DNA from: Pseudomonas eucalypticola
GTDB taxonomy: Bacteria; Pseudomonadota; Gammaproteobacteria; Pseudomonadales; Pseudomonadaceae
Assembly (NCBI RefSeq): GCF_013374995.1
Contig: NZ_CP056030.1
Coordinates: forward strand, 2,388,501 to 2,452,500
Reading direction: 5' to 3'
DNA length: 64,000 nt
Both the position numbers and the translations under genes were made by a program. The notes beneath the pieces are model-generated. The model was not told the DNA's origin. It did no database searches and saw nothing but the letters and a program-made list of their open reading frames with translations. Of the stretch, positions 54,683 through 63,278 are shown one piece after another. Within the stretch, counting starts at the first letter, position 1. The number at the start of each line of letters is the position of its first letter.

Positions 54683-55957
54683 ATGAATGAACAGGCCAAT
54701 AGCCTCGACCAGACCTTTGACGCGGCGCCACAAGCGACGCTCACAGGTTGGAACCGTCACGACACTACCTGGATGCTGGGCCTGTTCGGCACAGCCATCG
54801 GCGCCGGCACGTTGTTCTTGCCCATCAACGCCGGCCTGGGCGGTTTCTGGCCCCTGCTGATCCTGGCCTTGCTGGCCTTCCCGATGACCTTCTACGCGCA
54901 CCGTGGCCTGACCCGCTTCGTGCTGTCGGGCCGCGAAGGCGCGGACATCACCGAGGTGGTGGAGGAGCACTTCGGCGCCAAGGCCGGGGCGCTGATCACG
55001 TTGCTGTACTTCTTCGCCATCTTCCCCATCCTGCTGATCTACAGTGTTGCCTTGACCAACACCGTGGGCAGCTTCATCGAACACCAACTGCACCTGCAAC
55101 CACCGCCCCGGGCGCTGCTGGCGCTGGTGCTGATCGTCGGCCTGCTGGGCGTGGTGCGCTGTGGTGAGCGGGTGATCGTCAAGGCCATGAGCCTGATGGT
55201 GTACCCCTTCATCGTCGCGCTGCTGCTGTTGGCACTGTTCCTGGTACCGCACTGGACCGGTGGCATCCTGACCACCGCCAGCAATGTGCCTGAGCCTTCG
55301 GCGTTCCTGCATACCCTGTGGCTGGCGATTCCGGTGATGGTGTTCTCGTTCAACCACTCGCCGATCATCTCGGCCTTCGCGGTGGACCAGAAGCGTCGCT
55401 ATGGCGCCAATGCCGAGAAACGCAGCTCGCAGATCCTGGCCCGTGCCCACGGTTTGATGGTGGTGATGGTGCTGTTCTTCGTGTTCAGCTGCGTGTTGAC
55501 CCTGTCGCCTGAGCAACTGGCCGAAGCCAAGGCGCAGAACCTGTCGATCCTGTCGTACCTGGCCAACCACTTCAGCAACCCGACCATCGCCTTCGCGGCG
55601 CCGCTGATTGCTTTCGTGGCCATCGCCAAATCGTTCCTGGGCCACTACATCGGTGCCAGCGAGGGCCTCAAGGGCCTGATCGTCAAGAGCGGCAAGCGCC
55701 CGGCCGCCAAGACCATGGACCGCCTGGTCGCCGCGTTCATGCTGGTGGTGTGCTGGTTGGTAGCGACCCTGAACCCGAGCATCCTGGGCATGATCGAAAC
55801 CCTGGGCGGCCCGGTGATCGCCGCCATCCTGTTCCTGATGCCGATGTACGCCGTGCGCCGGGTGCCGGCCATGCGCGTCTACGCGGGCAAACTGTCCAAC
55901 GTGTTCGTGGTGGTCGTCGGCCTGGTGGCCATTTCGGCGCTGGTCTATACACTCTAA
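54683..55957 (+). CDS. Serine/threonine-type amino acid permease (HAAAP family)
   Basis: 424 aa with about 11 hydrophobic helices. TTWMLGLFGTAIGAGTLFLP is the family's first-helix signature, and FSFNHSPIISAFAVDQKRRY plus AIAKSFLGHYIGASEGLKGL match SdaC/TdcC-like serine and threonine transporters. Proton-coupled uptake in the inner membrane. Serine is the likely substrate, not proven. Convergent with the AraC gene. Confidence 0.87.
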   Translation: MNEQANSLDQTFDAAPQATLTGWNRHDTTWMLGLFGTAIGAGTLFLPINAGLGGFWPLLILALLAFPMTFYAHRGLTRFVLSGREGADITEVVEEHFGAKAGALITLLYFFAIFPILLIYSVALTNTVGSFIEHQLHLQPPPRALLALVLIVGLLGVVRCGERVIVKAMSLMVYPFIVALLLLALFLVPHWTGGILTTASNVPEPSAFLHTLWLAIPVMVFSFNHSPIISAFAVDQKRRYGANAEKRSSQILARAHGLMVVMVLFFVFSCVLTLSPEQLAEAKAQNLSILSYLANHFSNPTIAFAAPLIAFVAIAKSFLGHYIGASEGLKGLIVKSGKRPAAKTMDRLVAAFMLVVCWLVATLNPSILGMIETLGGPVIAAILFLMPMYAVRRVPAMRVYAGKLSNVFVVVVGLVAISALVYTL

Positions 55958-55972
55958 GGCCGCTGCCGGCTT

Positions 55973-57061
55973 CTAGCTCGCAGCAGCCAGTTGCGCCAAC
56001 CACCCCGGCTGGCGCAGCCCATCGAACAACCTTCCATAATCCGCGTGCAGCCGCCCTGGCAGCCGCGTGCGCCGGTAATCGCCGGGGGCCACGCCCAGGT
56101 ACCGGCGAAAGGTGCGGGCCAGTTGCTGGCCGTCGCCCAGGCCGCCACGCCGGCCAATCTTGTCCACCGGCAGGTCGCTGGCCAGCAATGCCTGGCGCGC
56201 CATTTCCACCCGCAGCACCAGCAATAGCCCGTGGGGCGAGCAACCGCAGTCCTGGCGCAGCAGCCGGCGCAGGCTGCGCTCGCTGGTATGCAGGTACGCG
56301 GCGGCCTGGCCCACGGTCAGCGTCTGGTCCAGGCGTTGCAACCACCAGCGGCACAGGCGCAGCGCTGGGCCGTTGGGGCGTGGGGCGGTATGAGACAGGC
56401 CGGTGGGCGGGCAGGGCTGGCCGCGCACGGCGGCACAATGGTCGCGCAGCAACAGCAGGGCCATGTCGCTGGCGCTCATGCGTTCACTGGTGGTGTAGAA
56501 CGGCCCGTCTATCCGCAGGCGGCCGCTTTCATGCACATGGGTCTCGGGAAAACGCACGGCCAACAGGGTGGTCAGCGCGCTGTGGGTCGTGACCTGGCGG
56601 CCGCGCAGCAATTGCGCCGCAGCCAGCCAGAACACGCCCGCGCCCAGTGCCACGACCCGCCGTGCCCGGGGCTGTACCTGGCGTAGCCAATGCACCAGCG
56701 GCGGGTGCTCGGCGGTGAGGGCCTGGGCCGGCCCATGCGCAATGATCAGGGTATCCACCCCCAAGGGCTGGGCCAGGTCCAGGGCGTGTGTCTGCACGCT
56801 GACCCATGGCATGCCCGGCGAGCGCAACGGCCTGCCATCGAGCGAATACACCCGTGTGCTCAACCGGGCGCCCTGGCGCAGTTGGCAACACGGCGCCTGG
56901 TCCAGTGCGTGAAGGGTTTCCAGCAGCTTGATCACATCGCCGACGTAGCATCCCGGGTAGCTGAGGATGGCGATGTCGCGCGCCGGGTGGGCGGGCGCCT
57001 GGGGAACTACGGTGCGAATGGCGCCTGATTCCAAGGGCCCTGAAAACACTACACCATGCAC
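55973..57061 (-). CDS. GlxA-like AraC-family regulator (DJ-1/PfpI plus HTH)
   Basis: 362 aa from a GTG at 57061; no strong ribosome site. Residues ~25-200 are a DJ-1/PfpI-like domain (IAILSYPGCYVGDVIKLLET ... VVALGAGVFWLAAAQLLRGR), lacking a clear nucleophile Cys in the elbow. The last ~110 residues are the AraC double helix-turn-helix (TVGQAAAYLHTSERSLRRLL, ... GDGQQLARTFRRYLGVAPGD). Relatives regulate carnitine, glycine betaine and arginine catabolism. The target here is unknown. Confidence 0.9.
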   Translation of the reverse strand: MHGVVFSGPLESGAIRTVVPQAPAHPARDIAILSYPGCYVGDVIKLLETLHALDQAPCCQLRQGARLSTRVYSLDGRPLRSPGMPWVSVQTHALDLAQPLGVDTLIIAHGPAQALTAEHPPLVHWLRQVQPRARRVVALGAGVFWLAAAQLLRGRQVTTHSALTTLLAVRFPETHVHESGRLRIDGPFYTTSERMSASDMALLLLRDHCAAVRGQPCPPTGLSHTAPRPNGPALRLCRWWLQRLDQTLTVGQAAAYLHTSERSLRRLLRQDCGCSPHGLLLVLRVEMARQALLASDLPVDKIGRRGGLGDGQQLARTFRRYLGVAPGDYRRTRLPGRLHADYGRLFDGLRQPGWLAQLAAAS

Positions 57062-57172
57062 CTGTAAGCCCCGCCACCCACGAAAAAAAGAATCAAGCCT
57101 GCGTCCGCGGTGCCGTTAATACCCTCGGCGCCAGTGCCAGCACCATCGCACTTTGCAGCGAGAAACAGGATA

Positions 57173-57208
57173 TTGACGCACCGTCAAAACTTAGACGTCA
57201 AAATATAG
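57173..57208 (+). promoter_or_regulatory. Palindromic operator upstream of the S24-like repressor
   Basis: TTGACG-CAC-CGTCAA (57173-57187) is a perfect palindrome. GACGTC (57194-57199) and a further GTCA follow in AT-rich DNA. About 80 bp before the repressor ATG; a self-operator is likely. Confidence 0.55.
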
Positions 57209-57264
57209 TCATTTGGCTGTACAGGGTCAAGCCCTAAAGCTAGACAGGTCGAGAGTTCAACAGC

Positions 57265-57981
57265 ATGAAGACAGAACAAGCAGCCGCTGCCGCTGGCGCC
57301 CAGGGTGCCAACGGTTTGACAGGCACGGGCGCTGAAACCTTTGCCCTGGAAGGCTTGGGTCAGCGAATCGCCGATGTAGCGGATGGGCTAGGTGGCAAGC
57401 GCAACCTGGCGCGCCGCTCGGGTGTGCACGAAACCCAGCTGTACAAGTACATTCGGGGCGCCAGTGCCCCCAGCCTGGGCGTGTGCCTGGCGATCGCCCG
57501 TGCAGGTGGGGTGTCGCTGGACTGGCTGGTATCAGGCGAAGGTTCAGCGCAGCCATCGGCGCCCGGCATCACCTGGGTGCAGCGTTACCCCGCTGAGGTC
57601 TGCCCGATGCAATTGCCATGGCCTGGCAGTGTGGCCGCCATTGAACCTCTGCCGCTCAACCCCGTCGAACTGCAACAGCGCGGCCTGGCCGAGCACAGCC
57701 TGGTAGCCGTGCAGGTACCGCGTGGCCAGGGAGGCGCGCCGCTGGAGGAGGGCGGCACGGTGCTCATCGACCGCGCCGCGCCGGGACTGGCGGGCGATGG
57801 CCTGTACCTTGTGGAGCTGGGCGCTACCCTGCGGGTGCAGCGCCTGCAATTCCAGGTGGACGGCTCGCTGACGCTGCTGGCCATCAACCCACGGTTTCGC
57901 GACCTGCACCTGCCGGTGAAACGGCTGGGCGAATTGAGCGTGATCGGCCGGGTGCTCTGGTTCTGTAGCTGGCAGGGCTGA
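57265..57981 (+). CDS. XRE/CI-like repressor with an S24-type C-terminal domain
   Basis: 238 aa. After ~25 low-complexity Ala/Gly residues comes an HTH (GKRNLARRSGVHETQLYKYI RGASAPS-type), then from ~110 a peptidase-S24/LexA-like beta domain (SLVAVQVPRGQGGAPLEEGG, GDGLYLVELGATLRVQRLQF). The canonical Ser-Lys dyad is not evident, so self-cleavage is doubtful. Could control the following pilus operon or be an isolated phage-type repressor; no phage genes are near. Confidence 0.8.
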   Translation: MKTEQAAAAAGAQGANGLTGTGAETFALEGLGQRIADVADGLGGKRNLARRSGVHETQLYKYIRGASAPSLGVCLAIARAGGVSLDWLVSGEGSAQPSAPGITWVQRYPAEVCPMQLPWPGSVAAIEPLPLNPVELQQRGLAEHSLVAVQVPRGQGGAPLEEGGTVLIDRAAPGLAGDGLYLVELGATLRVQRLQFQVDGSLTLLAINPRFRDLHLPVKRLGELSVIGRVLWFCSWQG

Positions 57982-57983
57982 AC

Positions 57984-58021
57984 TGGCCGGATATGCAACG
58001 CTTGTGGCCGGATCTGCAACG
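57984..58021 (+). repeat. Two 17-bp direct repeats between repressor and pilus operon
   Basis: TGGCCGGATATGCAACG (57984-58000) and TGGCCGGATCTGCAACG (58005-58021) differ in one base and are spaced 21 bp start to start, two helical turns. About 110 bp before the pilin ATG. A regulator-binding site for the pilus operon is plausible. Confidence 0.55.
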
Positions 58022-58127
58022 GTATGGCCGCCCTAGCGAATGCCGGCCCACGTAAGCTGTAAAAGGTCACCCGGCGGCATTCAGACCCTGGGGGCCCACA
58101 CTTACCAGCGCTTTCGCAGGAACCTCT

Positions 58128-58634
58128 ATGTCCACTCGCAACCTGTTCAAGGCCGGGGCCTTTGCCCTGATCGGCCTGGGCGTCGCTTTGTCCGGCAACG
58201 CCAATGCATCTACCGCCACCGCTAACATGAGCGTCAGCGCCACCGTCGTCGCCACTTGCTCGGTGTCGGCCGGCTCCATGGCGTTTGGCTCCTACTCGGG
58301 CGCCGCCGTCACTTCCAGCGCTGACCTGTCGGTGACCTGCACCAACGACGCGCCCTATACCATCGCCCTAGGCGCAGGCAGCGGCACCGATGCCACCACG
58401 TCGGCACGCCTGCTGACCAACGCATCGGACAGTACTTCCACCCTGAGTTACGGCCTGTACCAGGACAGCAGCTACGCCACCACCTGGGGCGATACCACCG
58501 GCACCGACACCCTGGCCGGCACCGGTACCGGGGCGGCGCAGACCGTTACCGTGTATGGCAAAGTGGCGGCCGACCAGCTGACGGCCAGCACCGGCAGTTA
58601 CTCGGACACCGTGGTCGTCACCGTCAACTACTGA
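58128..58634 (+). CDS. Spore coat U-type pilus subunit (CsuA/B-like)
   Basis: 168 aa with signal peptide ending at GNANA (about residue 27); AGGA upstream. The mature SCPU domain has the typical TCSVSAGSMAFGSYSG start and ends with SDTVVVTVNY, the donor/acceptor strand of archaic chaperone-usher pili. Major subunit of a Csu-type pilus on the cell surface, used in biofilm attachment in relatives. Confidence 0.9.
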   Translation: MSTRNLFKAGAFALIGLGVALSGNANASTATANMSVSATVVATCSVSAGSMAFGSYSGAAVTSSADLSVTCTNDAPYTIALGAGSGTDATTSARLLTNASDSTSTLSYGLYQDSSYATTWGDTTGTDTLAGTGTGAAQTVTVYGKVAADQLTASTGSYSDTVVVTVNY

Positions 58635-58776
58635 CCCGCCGCCATCTCCCTGAGGGACCGGGCGCAGTTCGGGAAACCAGCATCGTGATCGCGCGGTGCT
58701 GGGGCCCGTGAGCTGCGCCCGCTTTCACAGGGGGGTGAAACAGCTGTTCACGCCTACCTTTCGCAGAGCCTCCTTC

Positions 58777-59502
58777 ATGCACCTTGCCACACGCCTTTAC
58801 CGCGCCTGTGCACTGGCCGGCCTGTGCGCGCTCGCGCCGCAGGCCCATGCCCAGGCACTGGAGATCATGCCTATCGCCCAGGCCCTGGAGGCTGGCCAGC
58901 GCAGCGCCAGCTTCACCCTGACCAACCGCGCTGACCACGACACCCAAGTGCAGGTACGCAGCTTTCAATGGACCCAGGCCAATAACACCGACGTGCTGGA
59001 CAAGACCCAGGCCCTGCTGGTCAGCCCGCCGTTCGCCCGTATCGCACCGGGGCAGTCGCAGACCATCCGGCTGCTGCTGCGCCAGGTACCGGGCGGCACT
59101 GAGCAAGCGTACCGGGTAGTGTTCGACCAGTTGCCCGACGCTGACCCTACCAAGGTCGCGCTGGCGTTCCGCCTGACGGTGCCGGTATTCGCCAGCGACG
59201 CCCCGCGGGCCAACGCCGATGTGCAATGGCGGGCGGTGCTTGAGCATGGGCAGGGGTATGTGTTGGCCCATAATGCCGGCCAGGCCCACGCGCCGCTGGC
59301 CAACCTGACCCTGGTGGACGTTGGGGGCCACGCCCTGAAGCTCAGCCGCCCGGCGCTGCCTTACCTGCTGGTCGGCCAGGACGGCCGCTGGTTGATCCAT
59401 GCCTCGGCCCAGGTGCTGCACGCGGGCGACCGCCTGCACCTGACCACCACTGGCCGCGGCACCGCGATGGACAGCTGGTTGACCCTTGAACCCAGCCCTT
59501 GA
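58777..59502 (+). CDS. Pilus assembly chaperone (CsuC-like)
   Basis: 241 aa from the ATG at 58777. Signal peptide (LCALAPQAHAQA). The PapD-like fold shows ALEAGQRSASFTLTNRADHD, FARIAPGQSQTIRLLLRQV and AYRVVFDQLPDADPTKVAL. A periplasmic chaperone that donates a strand to subunits. The stop overlaps the TTG start of the usher gene. Confidence 0.9.
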   Translation: MHLATRLYRACALAGLCALAPQAHAQALEIMPIAQALEAGQRSASFTLTNRADHDTQVQVRSFQWTQANNTDVLDKTQALLVSPPFARIAPGQSQTIRLLLRQVPGGTEQAYRVVFDQLPDADPTKVALAFRLTVPVFASDAPRANADVQWRAVLEHGQGYVLAHNAGQAHAPLANLTLVDVGGHALKLSRPALPYLLVGQDGRWLIHASAQVLHAGDRLHLTTTGRGTAMDSWLTLEPSP

Positions 59503-61787
59503 GCACGTTGGTCTACCGGTACCTGCTGTTGACACTGGTCATGGCCAGCCCCCTCACGGCAGACGCCGATCCTCTGCTGCTGGAGGTCATCGTCAATGGC
59601 CAACTGCGCGCGTCTGCCCAGGAAGTGGAAGAACAGCAGGGCCGCCTGCTGGTACCCGCCGAGCAACTGCCGGCCCTGGGCATTCGCCAGCCCGGCGACG
59701 GCAGCGGTGACGTGGACCTTGCCAGCCTGGCTGGCGGCCACTGCCGTTTCGACCGTGCCCGCCAGCGCATTTCGCTGCAATTGCCCGATGCCGACCTGAT
59801 TCCCCAGCCACTGCGCCACGACCCGCCGCGCCCCAAAGGCGCTGGCCTCAAAAGCGACTGGGCCAGCGTGCTCAATTACGACACCCAATACACCCGCGCT
59901 GACGGCCAGGGCACGGCCAGTACCCTGGCCAGCCTGCGCCTGCTGGGCGGCCCCGGGGTATTCGAGACCAGCAGCCTGCAGACCCGCAGCAGCACCCTGG
60001 ACAGCACCGTGCGCCTGGACACCACCTGGAGCCGCGCCGACCTTGAGCACCTGCGCAGCTGGAAAATCGGCGATTTCGTCAGTGGCGGGTTCAGCTGGAC
60101 CCGCCCCGTGCGATTGGCGGGCGTGCAGGTGGCCAGCAACTTCGGCCTGCGCCCGGACCTCGTCACCTACCCGCGGCCGGGTATCAGCTCCAGCGTGGCG
60201 GTGCCGTCCTCGGTGGACATTTACGTCAACGGCCTGCACCAATTGTCCGGGCAGGTGCAGCCCGGCCCCTTCGAAGCCAGCCAGATCCCGGTGGCCAGCG
60301 GCAGTGGTGACATCGCCGTGGTGGTCAAGGATGCCAGTGGGCGGCAGACCACCCAGACCCTGCCGTTCTACACCAGTAGCCTGTTGCTGAGCCCAGGCCT
60401 GGATTCGCTGTCGCTGGAAGCCGGCAGTGTGCGCAAGCACTACGCCAGCCAGTCGGCCGATTACGCCCAGGGCGCGGTGTCGTTGAGCTGGCGCCACGGC
60501 GCCAGCGACCGCCTGACCTGGGAAACCCATGCCGAGGCCAGTGATACCTTGGCCATGGGCGGGGCGGGCGCCGACTGGTTGCTGGGCCAGGTCGGGGTGT
60601 TGAACCTGTCGTTGGCGGCCAGTCAGTATCAAGGCCAGGCGGGGCGGCAATACGGCATCGGCTTCAGCCATGCCAGCCGGGTGTTCAACGCCGGCTTCAG
60701 CCTGCTGCGCGCCGACCACGGGTTCAACGACCTGGCCTCGGCCAACGGCGACGATCGCCCGGGCAACAGCCTGCGGGCCAACCTCGGCTGGTCGCTGCCG
60801 GGGCTGGGCTCATTGGGCGTGGTGTTCACCCGCAAGCGGGTGAATCTCTACGACGACTATGCCCTGACCTCCACTAGCGTGCAGACCACCGTCCTGTCGG
60901 TGAGCTGGTCGCGGCCGCTGGCGTGGGGGGCCTACGGCTCGATCACCGCGTTGCATGACTACACCGGCACCACCGGCAACGGGCTGTTCATCGGGTTGTC
61001 GATGCCCTTCGGTGAAGGCGCCACCCTCAGTGCCAGCAGCAATCAGAGCGCTGGCGCCAGCTACCAGACCGTGCAAGCCGAACGCCCGGCCGTGGAGCGC
61101 GGCGACCTGGGTTGGCGGGTATCCCACGCGGAGGGCGATTTGAACCGCGATGACCTGGCACTGAACGACAAGACGCCTTCTGGCCTGGTAGGGGCCGAAA
61201 CCGAGCGTACCGACAGCGGCACCGACTGGCGTGTCAGTGCCCAGGGGGCCGTGACATTATTGGGTGGGCACCTGTTTGCCTCCAATACCATTGATGACGC
61301 CTTTGCCCTGGTCGATACCGATGGCCTGGCCAATGTCAGGGTGCGCCAGGAGAACCGCGACCTGGGCCGCACCGACCGCAACGGGCTGCTGTTCGTCGAT
61401 GAACTGCGCGCCTATCAGGACAATCACCTGTCCATCGACCCCGGCGACGTGCCCCTGGACGTGCAACTGGGCACCGACCAACTGCACCTGGTACCCGGCG
61501 ATCGCAGTGCCGTGCGCGCCCACTTCGCCATCCAGCGCAGCCACAGCGCGACCTTGCACCTGGTCGACACCCGCCACCATGCCCTGCCGGTTGGGGCCAC
61601 CGCGACGCTGGTGGACAGCGGCGAGCAGACCATGCTCGGTTACGACGGCGAAGCCTTTTTCCAACAGCTGGGCCCCCATGACCAGGTACGCGTGGAGGCC
61701 AAGGGCCGCCCGGCCTGTACCGTTCACTTCGACTACCACGCCGAGCCGGGGGCTATTCCCGACATCGGCCCGCTTGTCTGCCACTAG
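59499..61787 (+). CDS. Outer membrane usher (CsuD-like)
   Basis: 762 aa from a TTG that overlaps the chaperone stop. Signal peptide (YLLLTLVMASPLTADA). Fimbrial usher with N-terminal domain (LLLEVIVNGQLRASAQEV), a beta-barrel with SSVAVPSSVDIYVNGLHQLS and GDIAVVVKDASGRQTTQTLP, and a C-terminal plug-type domain (NRDLGRTDRNGLLFVDELRA YQDN-type). Forms the pore for pilus secretion. Confidence 0.92.
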   Translation: MSTLVYRYLLLTLVMASPLTADADPLLLEVIVNGQLRASAQEVEEQQGRLLVPAEQLPALGIRQPGDGSGDVDLASLAGGHCRFDRARQRISLQLPDADLIPQPLRHDPPRPKGAGLKSDWASVLNYDTQYTRADGQGTASTLASLRLLGGPGVFETSSLQTRSSTLDSTVRLDTTWSRADLEHLRSWKIGDFVSGGFSWTRPVRLAGVQVASNFGLRPDLVTYPRPGISSSVAVPSSVDIYVNGLHQLSGQVQPGPFEASQIPVASGSGDIAVVVKDASGRQTTQTLPFYTSSLLLSPGLDSLSLEAGSVRKHYASQSADYAQGAVSLSWRHGASDRLTWETHAEASDTLAMGGAGADWLLGQVGVLNLSLAASQYQGQAGRQYGIGFSHASRVFNAGFSLLRADHGFNDLASANGDDRPGNSLRANLGWSLPGLGSLGVVFTRKRVNLYDDYALTSTSVQTTVLSVSWSRPLAWGAYGSITALHDYTGTTGNGLFIGLSMPFGEGATLSASSNQSAGASYQTVQAERPAVERGDLGWRVSHAEGDLNRDDLALNDKTPSGLVGAETERTDSGTDWRVSAQGAVTLLGGHLFASNTIDDAFALVDTDGLANVRVRQENRDLGRTDRNGLLFVDELRAYQDNHLSIDPGDVPLDVQLGTDQLHLVPGDRSAVRAHFAIQRSHSATLHLVDTRHHALPVGATATLVDSGEQTMLGYDGEAFFQQLGPHDQVRVEAKGRPACTVHFDYHAEPGAIPDIGPLVCH

Positions 61788-61798
61788 AGGGTTTTCCC

Positions 61799-62239
61799 AT
61801 GCGCTATCTGTTGTTCTGGCTGTTGATGCCCCTGAGTCACGGCGCTCTCGCGCAGAGCTGTACCTTGGCTGCCACACCACTGATGTTCGGCACCGTGGCC
61901 GGTGTGGCGGGCCAGGTTCACAGCAGCACGGCCTCCGTCACCGTGACCTGCGAGGCCGGTGCCAGTGCCGCCACGGTCAGCTACAGCCTGTACCTGGACG
62001 ATGACGGTGGCCTTAGCCATGACTTGCGCAACGGCAGCGGCACAGCTCAGTATCAACTCTATACGGCGGCCGGCCAGCAGCCGGTGCTGGGCAGCCAGGC
62101 CTTTGCCAGCGACAGCTACACCCTGGCCGCCCATGCCAGTATTTCCCGTACCTATACCTTGTATGCGCGCATGCAGCCCGGCCGCGACGGCGCGCCGGGC
62201 GTGTACCAGGCCATGAGCGCGATCCGGTTGGTGTACTGA
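61799..62239 (+). CDS. Spore coat U-type tip adhesin/minor subunit
   Basis: 146 aa with signal peptide (MRYLLFWLLMPLSHGALAQS). SCPU domain: SCTLAATPLMFGTVAGVAGQ and ARMQPGRDGAPGVYQAMSAI RLVY-type end. As last gene of the four-gene unit it is the probable tip or adhesin, although short for CsuE, which usually has two domains. The stop shares bases with the next reading frame. Confidence 0.85.
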   Translation: MRYLLFWLLMPLSHGALAQSCTLAATPLMFGTVAGVAGQVHSSTASVTVTCEAGASAATVSYSLYLDDDGGLSHDLRNGSGTAQYQLYTAAGQQPVLGSQAFASDSYTLAAHASISRTYTLYARMQPGRDGAPGVYQAMSAIRLVY

Positions 62240-62256
62240 TGTTCAGGAGACAATGG

Positions 62257-62760
62257 ATGACCCCGCACACGCGTGTGTACCTGGCCGGTTTCGATGTGTT
62301 TCGCCGTGATGCCGTAGCCCACGGCCACTACCTCAAGTCCCTGTGCGCCGAGCAGGGGCTGGAGGGGCTGTACCCTTTCGACAACGAGGTGCCGGCAGAC
62401 CTGGCAGGGTTGGCTGCCGCTCGGCTGATTTGTGCGCAGAACATCGCCATGATCCGCCGCTGCGACGCGGTGCTGGCTAACCTCAATGTATTTCGCGGCC
62501 AGGAGCCGGACTCCGGCACGGCCTTTGAAGTCGGCCTGGCGGTGGCCCTGGGCAAGCCCGTATGGGCCTATTTCGAGCCCGACCACAGCCTGCGCCAACA
62601 GGTGGCCCATGACCCCCAGGGCTATGACGCCCAAGGGTTCGCGGTGGAAGATTTCAACCTGCCGCGCAATTTGATGTTGGCAGCGAGCTGGGCAGGGTAC
62701 AGTGCGACGGTCGAACAGGCGGTCGGCGATCTGCGCCGACACCTGGCCTCGGCACCTTGA
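62257..62760 (+). CDS. Nucleoside 2-deoxyribosyltransferase-like protein
   Basis: 167 aa from the ATG at 62257, preferred over 62239 because AGGAGA sits 7 bp upstream. VYLAGFDVFRRDA is the start of the fold, AQNIAMIRRCDAVLANLNVF carries the conserved Asp and Asn, and PDSGTAFEVGLAVALGKPVW holds the catalytic Glu. The enzyme swaps bases on deoxynucleosides or hydrolyses modified deoxynucleotides. No link to the pilus is evident. Confidence 0.87.
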   Translation: MTPHTRVYLAGFDVFRRDAVAHGHYLKSLCAEQGLEGLYPFDNEVPADLAGLAAARLICAQNIAMIRRCDAVLANLNVFRGQEPDSGTAFEVGLAVALGKPVWAYFEPDHSLRQQVAHDPQGYDAQGFAVEDFNLPRNLMLAASWAGYSATVEQAVGDLRRHLASAP

Positions 62761-62773
62761 GGAGTAGAAGGCC

Positions 62774-63271
62774 ATGGACCAAGTCCAGCAACTGGGCGAG
62801 ATGCTCAAGCACTATGCCCAGAGTGAAGAGCACAAGAAGCAGCAGTTTGAAGCTCAGTGCAGCCATTGGAGCGTGAGCATCAACGGCCTGTTCGAGCGCA
62901 TCGAGCAGTGGCTGCAACCGCTGCGTGACGCCGGGCTGGTTGAATTGGCTCGCGAGCCATACCTGGCCACCAGCGCCAGCTTCCCGGCGCCGGTATCGCC
63001 CTTCGCCAGCCACAAGCTGGTCATCACCCTGGCGTTGCGCACCGTGGAATTCGTGCCCGAGGCCATGGGCGCCAAGGGCCAGATCAGCCTGGCGGTGATG
63101 GGCCTGACCTCGGACCGCTATGGCAGCATCAGTGTCGTCTGCACGCCGCCTGCCGAGGATTGGCTGTGGCGCAAGGAGCGCGGTGTCAAGGACCCGGAAG
63201 TGCACCCACTGACGGCGGATTTCCTGGCGCTTCAGTTGCAGGCCCTGATCCCCCGTCAGCATCGGGAGTAA
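62774..63271 (+). CDS. Conserved hypothetical protein
   Basis: 165 aa, 13 bp after the previous gene, so probably co-transcribed. No signal peptide or membrane helix. Starts with a charged helix (QQLGEMLKHYAQSEEHKKQQ) and continues with a beta-rich part (LVITLALRTVEFVPEAMGAK). No family recognised. Confidence 0.7.
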   Translation: MDQVQQLGEMLKHYAQSEEHKKQQFEAQCSHWSVSINGLFERIEQWLQPLRDAGLVELAREPYLATSASFPAPVSPFASHKLVITLALRTVEFVPEAMGAKGQISLAVMGLTSDRYGSISVVCTPPAEDWLWRKERGVKDPEVHPLTADFLALQLQALIPRQHRE

Positions 63272-63278
63272 GCCGGGC

